Shown here piece after piece: positions 19,786-35,590 of a stretch of 64,000 nt of DNA. The notes below the pieces were generated by a model that saw only the letters and a program-made list of their open reading frames with translations, was not told the origin of the DNA and searched no databases. Numbering within the stretch: the first letter of the stretch is position 1; every line of letters begins with the position of its first letter. Location: contig NZ_CP128360.1 of NCBI RefSeq assembly GCF_030345095.1, positions 5,208,001 to 5,272,000 of the forward strand. The letters are read 5' to 3'. A program made the translations under genes and the position numbers. The stretch is from Solwaraspora sp. WMMA2056 (GTDB lineage Bacteria > Actinomycetota > Actinomycetes > Mycobacteriales > Micromonosporaceae).

Positions 19786-20762
19786 CGCAGGAGTGCAGCA
19801 CCGACCGACATGCCGGCACCGAAGCCGGCGAGGACGACCGACTGCCCGTCGTGCAGCAGGCCCGCCCGGTTCGCCACGTCCAGGGTCACCGGCACCGAGG
19901 CGCTGCCGATGTTGCCGTAGCGCTCGACGGTGCGGTGGGTGGCGGCGGCGGTGAGCCCGCAGCGGCCGGGCAGCTCGGCCACCAGGACGCCGTTGGCCTG
20001 GTGCGGCACGAAGTGGTCGACCTGTGCGGCGGGCAGCCGCTCCTCGGCGAGCAGCGCGGCGATCGTCGCGGGCACCCGGTCGACGACGAACTCGCTCACC
20101 CGCCGGCCCTGCATCCGCAGGTAGTGGGACCCGTCGGCGACGGTCCGCGCGGACGCGGGCCGACGGCTGCCGCCGGCATCGATCCAGATGAGGTCACGGG
20201 CCGCGCCGTCGGCCACCAGCTTGAACCCGCACAGGCCGCCGCCGTCGGCGGCACCGAGGACGGCCGCGCCGGCGCCGTCGCCGAGCAGGACAGCGGTACG
20301 CCGGTCCTGAAAGTCGAGGACCCGTGAGTAGATGTCCGCCGCGACCACCAGGGCCCGGGTCCCCGGCCGACGGGCGAGCAGGCCGTCGGCCAGTGCCAGC
20401 GCGTAGACGAAGCCGCTGCAGGCGATGTTGACGTCGAACGCGGCCGCGTTGCGGGCGCCGATCAGATCCTGTACGACGCAGGCGGTCGACGGCAGCGGGG
20501 CGTCGGGTGTCGAAGTGGACAGGATCAGGTAGTCGATCTCGTCCGGGTCGGTCCCGGCGTGACGCAGAGCCTGCTCGGCGGCGGACGCGGCCAGGTCCGA
20601 GGTGGCCTCGTGCGGCGCGGCGTAGCGGCGGGTCCGGATCTGCGTACGGGTGTCGATCCAGTCGGGGTCGACCCCGACACGGGCCGCGACCTCCTCGTTG
20701 TGCACCTCGTCCTTCGGCAGGTACGAACCGGTGCCCAGAATGGCCACGGATGGTGTTCTCAC
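19767..20762 (-). CDS. beta-ketoacyl-ACP synthase III (FabH-like)
   Basis: This 331-residue thiolase-fold enzyme condenses an acyl-CoA primer with malonyl-ACP. The Cys-His-Asn triad is visible in NIACSGFVYAL (Cys), DHFVPHQANG (His) and ERYGNIGSASVP (Asn). The N-terminus VAILGTGSYLPKDEV is typical. The GTG at 20762 has GGAGGG eight bases upstream, which decides the start against longer frames. It is not embedded in a fatty acid operon but paired with a 3-hydroxyacyl-CoA dehydrogenase, so it is a specialised FabH homologue rather than the housekeeping one. Confidence 0.92.
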   Translation of the reverse strand: MRTPSVAILGTGSYLPKDEVHNEEVAARVGVDPDWIDTRTQIRTRRYAAPHEATSDLAASAAEQALRHAGTDPDEIDYLILSTSTPDAPLPSTACVVQDLIGARNAAAFDVNIACSGFVYALALADGLLARRPGTRALVVAADIYSRVLDFQDRRTAVLLGDGAGAAVLGAADGGGLCGFKLVADGAARDLIWIDAGGSRRPASARTVADGSHYLRMQGRRVSEFVVDRVPATIAALLAEERLPAAQVDHFVPHQANGVLVAELPGRCGLTAAATHRTVERYGNIGSASVPVTLDVANRAGLLHDGQSVVLAGFGAGMSVGAALLRWTATR

Positions 20763-21271
20763 CGCTGCTGCCCTCCGCTGAATGCTGCCGGGGCCGGACC
20801 GGTCGGCCTGGGTCGTGGCGGCCCGGTCCGGTGGCGGATGGTCAGTCTCGTCGACGCCGGGTGCGGTATCCAGCGCGCGAAGAGGCGGGTAGCGCGATAA
20901 CCGTCCACCCGGCGACGGGTCCTGCCGAGACCGGCCGCCCGGTGACTGGTCCTCGCAGGACCAGCCTGGTCGTGACCTGGCTACGTCGGTGATCCGCCGC
21001 TGGTGGCACGGCTGCCGGTCAGCCGCCGAAGATCGGGGACTTGCCGTTGTCACCCGCGCGCGTGTAGAAAGCGAAAGGTAACTGAGCGGAACTCATCGAT
21101 GCCTCGTGGTAATCGTCGGGCATCACGGGTGGCTGCCCGCGAGGTGGGCCGCCGGCCGTGCTCCGGCCCGGCGAGCCGGGCCGCCTCGATCTTTACCCAT
21201 GGCGGCGGACACCCGCCGGATCGCCACCGCGGCACACCGCCGGTGGCAGTAGTCGACGGGGAAGGAACCCG
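20763..21271. other. 509-bp intergenic region between divergent genes
   Basis: No credible gene is seen. It holds a small hairpin (20946-20953 / 20957-20964) and, toward the rightward gene, a weak promoter candidate TTGCCG (21041-21046) with TAGAAA (21065-21070) at an 18-base spacing. Both divergent promoters must lie here. Confidence 0.4.
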
Positions 21272-22333
21272 ATGACAGAGTGGAAAGCCTGGCGTGACGA
21301 GATCCCGGTGTGCTCCGGCTCGGAGCACGACCACGACGCTGCCGCCGACAGCCCGGCGCGCCAGCGCACCGGCGAGACGTTCCTTCGGGCCCTCGGCTCC
21401 TTCTTCACCTCGCGACGGATCCGCCGCGACCCGTCCGAGGTCGGCCTGCCCGCCGACATCCGGCGACGCACCCCCGGGCTGCGCCGTGAGGAGGTGGCGG
21501 TGCTGGCCGGGGTGAGTCCGACCTGGTACACGCGGCTGGAGCAGGGCCGCAACCCGGCGCCTTCCACGGAACGCCTGCAACGGGTCGCCGAGGTGCTGGG
21601 CCTGACCGATCAGGAGCGCCGCTACCTGTTCGAGTTGCGCCGGGTCGCCCAGGAGCCACCGGTGCGGCGCAGCGCCCGGGTGGCGTTGCGCGAAGCGCTG
21701 AGCATGGTGGCCGACATGTCGCACCGCTACCCCGCCTACGTCTGCAACGAGTACGGCGACGTGCTGGCTTGGAACCCGGCCACCACCCAGTGGTACACCG
21801 ACTTCGGCCGGCAGCCGGAGTACCGGCGCAACATCGTCTGGTGGATGTTCACCGACCGGCAGGCCCGCGATCGACTGGCGAACTGGCCGGACGAGGCGCG
21901 GTCGATCGTGGCGCACCTGCGCCGGTCGTCGGTCAACTGGCTCGGTGAGTCCCGACCGAGCCAACTGGTCCATGACCTTCGGATCAGCAGCCCCAGCTTC
22001 CGCCGGATCTGGGACGCCCACCCTGTCTGTGACCACCAGCCGTGGATCCGGCACTTCCGGCGACCGGACGGCTCCGGCGTCGTGGGCCTGCGGCTGCTGG
22101 TGCTGCACGACGCCACCTCGTCGGCGCTGAGCCTGTTCCTGCATCTGCCGGCCGACAGCCGGCCCACCACGCCGGACCGGCGACCCGTCACCGGCGAGGG
22201 CCGGGCCGGCTACCTCGGCGGTGCCGCAGGCCTGGCAACCGGCCAGCCGAGCACCGCGCGGGCGCTGATCCTGATCGGCGCCCCGGAAGCCACCCTGACC
22301 CGGTCCGACCGGGACGGCTACCGGGCCGCCTGA
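21272..22333 (+). CDS. helix-turn-helix regulator with MmyB-like ligand-binding domain
   Basis: This 353-residue transcription factor has an XRE-type helix-turn-helix (about residues 45-110; TPGLRREEVAVLAGVS, then WYTRLEQGRNP) and a C-terminal MmyB-like PAS-type domain (about 125-300; YPAYVCNEYGDVLAWNPA, WWMFTD). MmyB-type regulators bind fatty-acid-like ligands and often activate neighbouring genes. Its place between the KASIII pair and the NRPS makes it the best candidate pathway regulator for one of them. GGGGAAGGA precedes the ATG. About 35 N-terminal residues are poorly conserved. Confidence 0.9.
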   Translation: MTEWKAWRDEIPVCSGSEHDHDAAADSPARQRTGETFLRALGSFFTSRRIRRDPSEVGLPADIRRRTPGLRREEVAVLAGVSPTWYTRLEQGRNPAPSTERLQRVAEVLGLTDQERRYLFELRRVAQEPPVRRSARVALREALSMVADMSHRYPAYVCNEYGDVLAWNPATTQWYTDFGRQPEYRRNIVWWMFTDRQARDRLANWPDEARSIVAHLRRSSVNWLGESRPSQLVHDLRISSPSFRRIWDAHPVCDHQPWIRHFRRPDGSGVVGLRLLVLHDATSSALSLFLHLPADSRPTTPDRRPVTGEGRAGYLGGAAGLATGQPSTARALILIGAPEATLTRSDRDGYRAA

Positions 22334-22346
22334 CCCGCCTCCCCGC

Positions 22347-22799
22347 TCAACCGCGCAGCGGCTGGCCGCCGGTCAGCGCCAGCAGCTGCGGATAGGTCGT
22401 GGCGAACATCGTGTACTCGTCGCCGCCGCCGGCCCACACCTGCGGGTAGTCGGCCAGGTGCTGATCCACCAGGGTCGGCAACGGTCGTGGATGGCCCAGT
22501 GGCGCGACTCCGCCGACGCGCTGGCCGGTCGCGACGTGCACCAGTTCCGGGCTGGCCCGGCGAACCTTGGCGGCACCCAGCTGCGCGGCGACCAGCGAGG
22601 TGTCCACCCGGTGCGCGCCGCTGGCGAGCACCAGCACCGGTGCGCCGTCGGCCGCGAAGACGAGGCTGTTGACGATCGCACCGACCGCGCAGCCCAGCTC
22701 CCGCGCGGCGTCCGCCGCCGTCGGCACCGCCACCGGCAGCACCCGGACCTCGCCGGTCACCCCCCACTGACGAGGGTCGACGTTCCCTTGCTCACTCAC
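22347..22799 (-). CDS. YbaK/EbsC family aminoacyl-tRNA deacylase-like protein
   Basis: This 150-residue protein has the YbaK/ProX fold, with AARELGCAVGAIVNSLVF, the conserved Lys-containing strand LGAAKVRRASPELV, and GGVAPLGHP. Family members hydrolyse mischarged aminoacyl-tRNAs, for example Cys- or Ala-tRNA(Pro). The GTG at 22799 gives the usual family length. It is divergent from the NRPS; proximity to a pathway using a proline-like substrate may be chance. Confidence 0.88.
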   Translation of the reverse strand: MSEQGNVDPRQWGVTGEVRVLPVAVPTAADAARELGCAVGAIVNSLVFAADGAPVLVLASGAHRVDTSLVAAQLGAAKVRRASPELVHVATGQRVGGVAPLGHPRPLPTLVDQHLADYPQVWAGGGDEYTMFATTYPQLLALTGGQPLRG

Positions 22800-22903
22800 C
22801 TGCGCACCGTACCTGACACCACCGGGGGTGGGCGGGACGAGGCTGGTCGCGTCAAGACCACGCTCCGGACGCGCTGGATACCTGTGGAGGCGCGGGTGAG
22901 TCT

Positions 22904-22916
22904 GTTGCCTGGCAAC
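22904..22916. promoter_or_regulatory. 13-bp palindrome in the YbaK-NRPS divergent region
   Basis: GTTGCC-T-GGCAAC is a perfect palindrome 39 bases before the NRPS start. It is a candidate operator for the biosynthetic operon. No -35/-10 pair is obvious around it. Confidence 0.35.
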
Positions 22917-22954
22917 CACGCAGGACGGTCGATCCGCCGTCCACCGACACGCAC

Positions 22955-30292
<7,338 letters not shown>

Positions 30293-30296
30293 GCCA

Positions 30297-31460
30297 ATGA
30301 GCAGTCCACCGCCGACGGCCATCGTCGTCGGTGCCGGGATCGGCGGTCTGACCGCCGCCGCAGCGCTGCGCCGCACCGGCTACCAGGTCAGGATCTTCGA
30401 ACGGGCCACCGACCTGCTGCCCACCGGCAGCGCTCTGGCGCTGACCTGCAACGCGTCGGTCGCACTGCGCCAGATGGGCATCGAGCTGAACCTCGACGGT
30501 CGGGCCGTGCAGTGGGACCGGCTGCACTTCAAGTCCGCCGCCGGTCAGGTGATCCGCACCATTCACTACCGACACTTCATCCAGGAGTTCGGAGTGCCCA
30601 TGCTGGCGGTGCACCGCGCCGATCTGCAACAGGCGCTGCTGGAGCAGGTCGGTGAGGAATCGGTAACCCTCGGCGCGACCGCGACCGGGTACGACATCGA
30701 CGGCGATCAGGTCCAGGTGACCTTCAGCGACGGGCACACCGTACGCGGCGACGTCCTGATCGGCGCCGACGGAATCCGGTCGGCGATCCGCCGACAGCTG
30801 CTCGGACCGGAGGAGCTGCGCGACGGCGACTACATCTGCTGGCTCGCAACGCCGCACTTCACCCATACCCGGGTGACCCCCGGCTACGCCGCGCACTACT
30901 GGGGACGCGGCCGACGGTTCGGGCTCGCCGACATCGGCAACGGCCGGGTCTACTGGTGGGGCACCATGAACATGCCCGGTGAGGCCGCCCGGACCTGGAA
31001 GGGCGACCGGGAGGAGATCGAGCGGACCTACGCCGGCTGGGCCGACGAGGTCGGTGCCGTCCTGCGGGCCACGCCGGAGGACACCATCATCACGATCCCG
31101 GCCCAGGACCGCCCGTTCCGTGGCTCGTGGGGCACCGGTCCGGTGACCCTGCTCGGCGACGCCGCCCACCCGATGATGACCAGTCTGGGTCAGGGCGCGG
31201 CGATGGCGGTCGAGGACGGCGTGGTGCTCGCCCAGTGCCTGGCCGGTGCCGACACGATCAGCGCCGGGCTGCGCGCCTACGAGGACGCCCGCCGCCCCCG
31301 TACCCACCAGATGGTGCAGGCGTCGTACGCGCTGAGCCGCATCGAGCAGGCCGAACATCCGCTGGCCGTGCTCGGCCGCCGGGTGTACTTCCGGTGGGTG
31401 CCGCAACGCTCGATCGACGCGCGCAACCGGGCGGCACTGACCTTCCAGGGGGCGTCGTGA
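30297..31460 (+). CDS. FAD-dependent monooxygenase (PxaB/LgnC-like)
   Basis: This 387-residue class A flavoprotein monooxygenase has the GAGIGGLTAAAAL FAD site at residue 12, VLIGADGIRSAIR (the DG motif) near 157 and LLGDAAHPMMTSLGQGAA near 285. It starts five bases after the NRPS stop, with GAGGAG inside the NRPS end, so the two are tightly coupled. In pyrrolizidine clusters the equivalent enzyme converts the NRPS-released bicyclic indolizidine-type product by oxidation and ring contraction. That role here follows from position and family, not from sequence alone. Confidence 0.92.
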   Translation: MSSPPPTAIVVGAGIGGLTAAAALRRTGYQVRIFERATDLLPTGSALALTCNASVALRQMGIELNLDGRAVQWDRLHFKSAAGQVIRTIHYRHFIQEFGVPMLAVHRADLQQALLEQVGEESVTLGATATGYDIDGDQVQVTFSDGHTVRGDVLIGADGIRSAIRRQLLGPEELRDGDYICWLATPHFTHTRVTPGYAAHYWGRGRRFGLADIGNGRVYWWGTMNMPGEAARTWKGDREEIERTYAGWADEVGAVLRATPEDTIITIPAQDRPFRGSWGTGPVTLLGDAAHPMMTSLGQGAAMAVEDGVVLAQCLAGADTISAGLRAYEDARRPRTHQMVQASYALSRIEQAEHPLAVLGRRVYFRWVPQRSIDARNRAALTFQGAS

Positions 31461-32917
31461 GCAGCCGGCCGGCCACGACCGGGCCGGTATCGGCGAAGGC
31501 GGTCGTCGACCGGGAGCTGAGCCCGGTCGAACGCTGGTACTGGATCGCCGACCAGCTCTCACCGCTCACCGTGATCGGCCGGGTCCGGGTGCACGCCACG
31601 ATCGCGGGCCCGGTGCTGCGCGCGGCGCTGGACGCGGTGCAGCGACGGCATCCGCTGCTGCAGGTCGCGATCCGCGCCGACGAGGACGGACGACATCCAC
31701 GGTACGTACCCACCGACCGGCCGGTCCCGCTGCGCGAGCCCACCGCCGCCGGGCCCGACGACGCGGACAGCTGGGTGCGGTGGTGCAACGAACACGAGCT
31801 GGTCGACCCGATCGACCGGCACACCGGCCCGCTGGCCAGGGCGACCGCCCTGACCATCGGCGGCGACGCACCACCGGCGGTCGATCTGATCATCGCCCTG
31901 CCGCACGGCGTCGCCGACGGCACCACCGTGCTCGCCCTCGTCCGGCAGTGGGCGCAGCAGTGCGCCCGGCTCGCCGCCGGACCCGACGACGGTGCCGCCC
32001 CGCCACCGCTGGGGCCGGCCGCCGCCGCGTCGGCGTGGTCGCCGGCCCGCGAGCGCGCCCTGCCGCCCCCCGACGACCTCCTACCGGAGCCGCACCGGGG
32101 GGCGGCCGGGGCCGCCGTACTGCAGGCCAAGCAGGAACGCGACGAACGGGACGTCGGCCTATACCGGCCGGCCCGGTTCGAACCCGGGCGGTACGTACCG
32201 TTCGAGCGGCGCCGTACCGGCCTGATCCACCGGGAACTCTCCGCCGACCAGCTCACCGCGCTGGCCGACGCCTGCCGGCGGGAGGGCACGACCGTCCACG
32301 GGGCGCTGGTGGCGGCACTGGCCGGCGCGGTGGCGGCCGAGCGGTCCGACGTCGTGTACCTGATGATCGGCTCGCCGATCGACTTCCGTGGAGCGTTGGA
32401 GCCGCCGGTCGGTCCGGACGAGGTCGGCACCTACGTGGCGACCGTACCGTCGCTGGTGGACTGCCGGCCCACCGCGACGGTGTGGGACCGGGCCCGGTCG
32501 GTCAGCGCCGACGTCGCCCGACGCCGGGATCTCGGCGAGCACCTCGCCCTGGTGAACCTGGTCCGCGGCGGCTGCCCGCCGACCGTGGCCGAGGGCCGTC
32601 CGTTCCTGGAGTTCATGGAACAGACCAGCCCGATCAACCTGTGCGTGTCCAACGTCGGCCGGTACGACCTCCCCGACCGGCTCGGCGACTGGGCGCTGTC
32701 CGGTGCGCAGTTCGTGACGGGGCTGTCGGTCAACGGCTACTTCGTCGCCACCGTCACCACCAGCGGAGGGCGGCTGTTCTGGAACTTCACCTACGTCCGG
32801 GAGGCAGTGGACGAGCAACGGGCCGTCGCCCTGGTCGACACCTGCCTGCACACCCTGCTGACCGCGCTGGCAGCCGCCCGCACCGAACAGGAGGACACCC
32901 ATGTGGACCAGTCGTGA
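31457..32917 (+). CDS. stand-alone condensation-domain-like acyltransferase
   Basis: This 486-residue protein of the chloramphenicol acetyltransferase/condensation superfamily resembles PapA-type and phthiodiolone acyltransferases. It opens with LSPVERWYWIADQLSP, has the catalytic HGVADGT (HxxxDG form) near residue 151, and later NLCVSNVGRYD and WNFTYVREAVD. It would transfer an acyl group from a carrier or CoA to a hydroxyl or amine. The GTG overlaps the FAD monooxygenase stop by four bases (GTGA). In this cluster it could acylate a hydroxyl made by the P450 or SDR; that is inference. Confidence 0.85.
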   Translation: MSSRPATTGPVSAKAVVDRELSPVERWYWIADQLSPLTVIGRVRVHATIAGPVLRAALDAVQRRHPLLQVAIRADEDGRHPRYVPTDRPVPLREPTAAGPDDADSWVRWCNEHELVDPIDRHTGPLARATALTIGGDAPPAVDLIIALPHGVADGTTVLALVRQWAQQCARLAAGPDDGAAPPPLGPAAAASAWSPARERALPPPDDLLPEPHRGAAGAAVLQAKQERDERDVGLYRPARFEPGRYVPFERRRTGLIHRELSADQLTALADACRREGTTVHGALVAALAGAVAAERSDVVYLMIGSPIDFRGALEPPVGPDEVGTYVATVPSLVDCRPTATVWDRARSVSADVARRRDLGEHLALVNLVRGGCPPTVAEGRPFLEFMEQTSPINLCVSNVGRYDLPDRLGDWALSGAQFVTGLSVNGYFVATVTTSGGRLFWNFTYVREAVDEQRAVALVDTCLHTLLTALAAARTEQEDTHVDQS

Positions 32918-33842
32918 GCCGGTACCGCCGCAGGGACGCTGGGTGCTGGTCACCGGCGCGTCGTCAGGACTGGGCCGGCAGGCCACGGTCGACCTGGCCC
33001 GGCACGGCTTCACCGTGTTCGCCGCCGTGCGGCGGGCCGCTGACGGCGCGCAGCTGCGGGAGGCCGCCGCCGGAGCCGGTGCCGGAACCGGCACCGTCCG
33101 CCCCGTACTGCTGGACGTCACCGACGACGCGACGCTGCAGCGCGCCGCGGAGGAGGTCGCCGCCGAGACCGGCGCGGCGGGCCTGTGGGGGCTGGTCAAC
33201 AACGCCGGGATCTGCGTCACCGCGCCGCTGGAGTGCGTCACCCGCGAGGAGTTGCGGACCCAGCTGGAGACCAACGTCGTCGGGTCGGTGATGGTCACCC
33301 GGGCGATGCTGCCGGCGCTGCGCCGGGGCGGCGGCCGGATCGTGAACGTCACGTCGGGGCTCGGCACGGTCGCGGTGCCGTACCTGGGGGCGTACGCGGC
33401 GTCGCAGTTCGCCAAGGAGGCGCTCAGCGACATCATGCGCCGGGAGCTGCGCGCCTTCGGCATCGCGGTGAGCGTCGTACAGCCCGGCGCGATCATGACC
33501 CCGATCTGGCGCAAGACCCGGGAGACGGCGTTGCGCACCCTGCAGGCGGCACCGGAGTCGGTGGCCGGCCTGTACCGGTCGTCGTTGCTGAGCTTCGTCG
33601 ACGCCAACGAACAGGGCGCCCTCGCCAGCACCACCACGATGCAGGACTTCGCCGACGCGGTCCGCACCGCGCTGACCGCGCACCGGCCGAAGATCCGCTA
33701 CGTCGTCGGCGCCGACGTCAAGAAGGCCCGGTTCATGACCCGGCTGTTGCCGGCGTCCGCCTTCGACCGTCAGCTCGGCGCGATCGTCGGCCCCCCGCCG
33801 GCCGTCGGCCGGGAACCCGCCAGCACCTCGCCCGGCCGCTGA
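32901..33842 (+). CDS. short-chain dehydrogenase/reductase with altered active site
   Basis: This 313-residue Rossmann protein has the classical SDR cofactor motif TGASSGLGRQ (residue about 18), LVNNAGIC and the catalytic Ser region VNVTSGLG. The active-site motif reads YAASQFAKE: the Tyr is present, but the Lys normally four residues later is Gln. The Lys positions the cofactor ribose and lowers the Tyr pKa, so activity may be reduced or changed. The gene overlaps the acyltransferase by 17 bases and has AGGAGG upstream. Confidence 0.9.
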   Translation: MWTSREPVPPQGRWVLVTGASSGLGRQATVDLARHGFTVFAAVRRAADGAQLREAAAGAGAGTGTVRPVLLDVTDDATLQRAAEEVAAETGAAGLWGLVNNAGICVTAPLECVTREELRTQLETNVVGSVMVTRAMLPALRRGGGRIVNVTSGLGTVAVPYLGAYAASQFAKEALSDIMRRELRAFGIAVSVVQPGAIMTPIWRKTRETALRTLQAAPESVAGLYRSSLLSFVDANEQGALASTTTMQDFADAVRTALTAHRPKIRYVVGADVKKARFMTRLLPASAFDRQLGAIVGPPPAVGREPASTSPGR

Positions 33843-33851
33843 GGAGACCTC

Positions 33852-35069
33852 GTGACCCACGCACCGCAACATGCCACCCTGATCCTCGGCGAAGAGATGA
33901 TCTCGCCGCTGCATCCGCTCTACGACGGGCTGCGGGTCGACGGACCGGCCCGCCCGGCGTACCTCGCCACAGACCATCCGGTATGGATCGTCACCCGTTA
34001 CGACGACGTCCGGACCGTCCTGGCCAGCCCGCACGTGGCCCGGGACGCGACCGCCGCCGCCGAACTGTTCACCACGGTCACCGGCGTGCACCGACCGGTG
34101 ATCGGCGGCACGCTGATCGGGCACATGCTCAACGCCGACCCCCCGGACCACACCCGGCTGCGGTCGCTGGTGACCCGGGCGTTCACCACCCGGCGGGTGG
34201 AGCACCTGCGGCCCCGGGTGGAGCAGATCGCCGACCGGCTGCTCGACGCGATCGCCGACCAGGACCAGGTCGACCTGATGTCCAGCTACTGCTTCCCGCT
34301 GCCGCTGGCCGTCATCGGCGACATGCTCGGGATCCCCGCCGACGGCCAGGAACGGTTCCGGGGCTGGGCGCAGCAGCAGGCCACCCCGCTGTCACCGGAC
34401 GCCGCCGAGGCGGTCGCCGCCGAGATCACCGCCTACCTGGAGGAGCTCATCGCGGCCAAGCAGGCGCATCCCGCCGACGACCTGCTGACCGCGTTGATCC
34501 AGGCTCGCGACGACGGCGACCGGCTCAGCGGGTCCGAGCTCGTCGCCATGACCTACCTGATGATCATGGCTGGTTTCGAGACGACCATGAACCTGATCGG
34601 CAACGGCGTACTCACCCTGCTGCGCCACCCGGACCAGCTCGCCGCGATCCAGGCCGACCCGGGCCTGCTGCCGAAGGCGATCGAGGCGTACCTGCGCTAC
34701 GACGGCCCGGTGCTGATGTCGATGCTGCGGTTCACCACCGCCCCCGTCCAGGTCGGTGAGGTGACCATCCCGGAAGGTGCCTTCCTGCTCGCCTCCCTGG
34801 CGCACGCCAACCGCGATCCGCAGCGCTTCGCGCCGCAGGAGGCGTACGACGTACGCGGCCCCTCCGACGGCCACCTCGGCTTCGGCCACGGCATCCACTA
34901 CTGCATCGGTGCCCCGCTGGCGCGGGTCGAGGGCCAGATCGCGATCGGCCGGCTGCTGCGGCGTTTCCCGCAGCTGTCGCTGGCCGCGCCGGTGGAGAGC
35001 CTGCGCTGGCTGGACACCACGTTCCTGCGCGCACTGATCAGCCTGCCCGTATCGACGAAAGGCGCCTGA
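33852..35069 (+). CDS. cytochrome P450 lacking the ExxR glutamate
   Basis: This 405-residue bacterial class I P450 has an oxygen-binding I-helix MAGFETTMN near residue 240 and a heme-ligand loop FGHGIHYCIGAPLAR near 350, with Cys as the thiolate. The K-helix reads AIEAYLRYDGP; compared with the usual EELLR the Glu of ExxR is Ala, an extremely rare change. The GTG start has GAGGAG upstream and follows the SDR by nine bases. It probably hydroxylates or epoxidises the alkaloid scaffold. No ferredoxin gene is nearby. Confidence 0.94.
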   Translation: MTHAPQHATLILGEEMISPLHPLYDGLRVDGPARPAYLATDHPVWIVTRYDDVRTVLASPHVARDATAAAELFTTVTGVHRPVIGGTLIGHMLNADPPDHTRLRSLVTRAFTTRRVEHLRPRVEQIADRLLDAIADQDQVDLMSSYCFPLPLAVIGDMLGIPADGQERFRGWAQQQATPLSPDAAEAVAAEITAYLEELIAAKQAHPADDLLTALIQARDDGDRLSGSELVAMTYLMIMAGFETTMNLIGNGVLTLLRHPDQLAAIQADPGLLPKAIEAYLRYDGPVLMSMLRFTTAPVQVGEVTIPEGAFLLASLAHANRDPQRFAPQEAYDVRGPSDGHLGFGHGIHYCIGAPLARVEGQIAIGRLLRRFPQLSLAAPVESLRWLDTTFLRALISLPVSTKGA

Positions 35070-35071
35070 GC

Positions 35072-35518
35072 ATGCCCACCGGAGCCACTGCCCGTACCGC
35101 CGCCGAGCGGTTGTTCGCCCACCACCTCGACCTGCTCGAACGCGCCGCTATCGCCGACTGGGTCGCCCTGTTCACCTCCGACGGCGTGCTGGAGTTCCCG
35201 TACGCCCCGGCGGGCTGGCCGGCCGTCTTCCGTGGCCACGAGCAGATCCGCGAACAGATGGACAAGTACGCCGAGAACCTGTCACTGCGCTTCGACGAAC
35301 TGCGGTTCCACCCGAGCGCCGCGCCGGACCTGGTGGTCGCCGAGTTCACCGGCACCGGCACCGCGTTGGCCACCGGGCTGCCGATGCACCAGACGTACAT
35401 CTCGGTGGTGTGGACCTCCGGCGATCGGATCCGCCACTACCGGGACTTCTGGAACCCGACGGTCGTCCTGGCCGCGCTGGGTGGGGAGGCCGCAGCCGCC
35501 GAGGTGGCCCGTGGTTGA
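35072..35518 (+). CDS. NTF2/SnoaL-like protein, PhzA/PhzB-related
   Basis: This 148-residue cone-shaped-fold protein has WVALFTSDGVLEFPYAP and ends with HYRDFWNPTVVLAALGG, which closely resembles the RDYWNP segment of phenazine PhzA/PhzB and related ketosteroid-isomerase-like proteins. Such proteins catalyse isomerisation, dehydration or imine formation on small ring compounds. It starts two bases after the P450 stop. A role in shaping the bicyclic product or an appended ring is possible but unproven. Confidence 0.88.
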   Translation: MPTGATARTAAERLFAHHLDLLERAAIADWVALFTSDGVLEFPYAPAGWPAVFRGHEQIREQMDKYAENLSLRFDELRFHPSAAPDLVVAEFTGTGTALATGLPMHQTYISVVWTSGDRIRHYRDFWNPTVVLAALGGEAAAAEVARG

Positions 35519-35590
35519 GCCGACCGCCGGCCGCCTCGTCGTGAGACCGGCCGGTCCCAGCGCCGACCCGACCCGACGGGGTCGAGCCCG

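Noticed and set aside
19767-20762. KASIII gene as the housekeeping fabH
   Set aside because: It is not next to fabD, acpP or fabF and is fused operonically to a 3-hydroxyacyl-CoA dehydrogenase.
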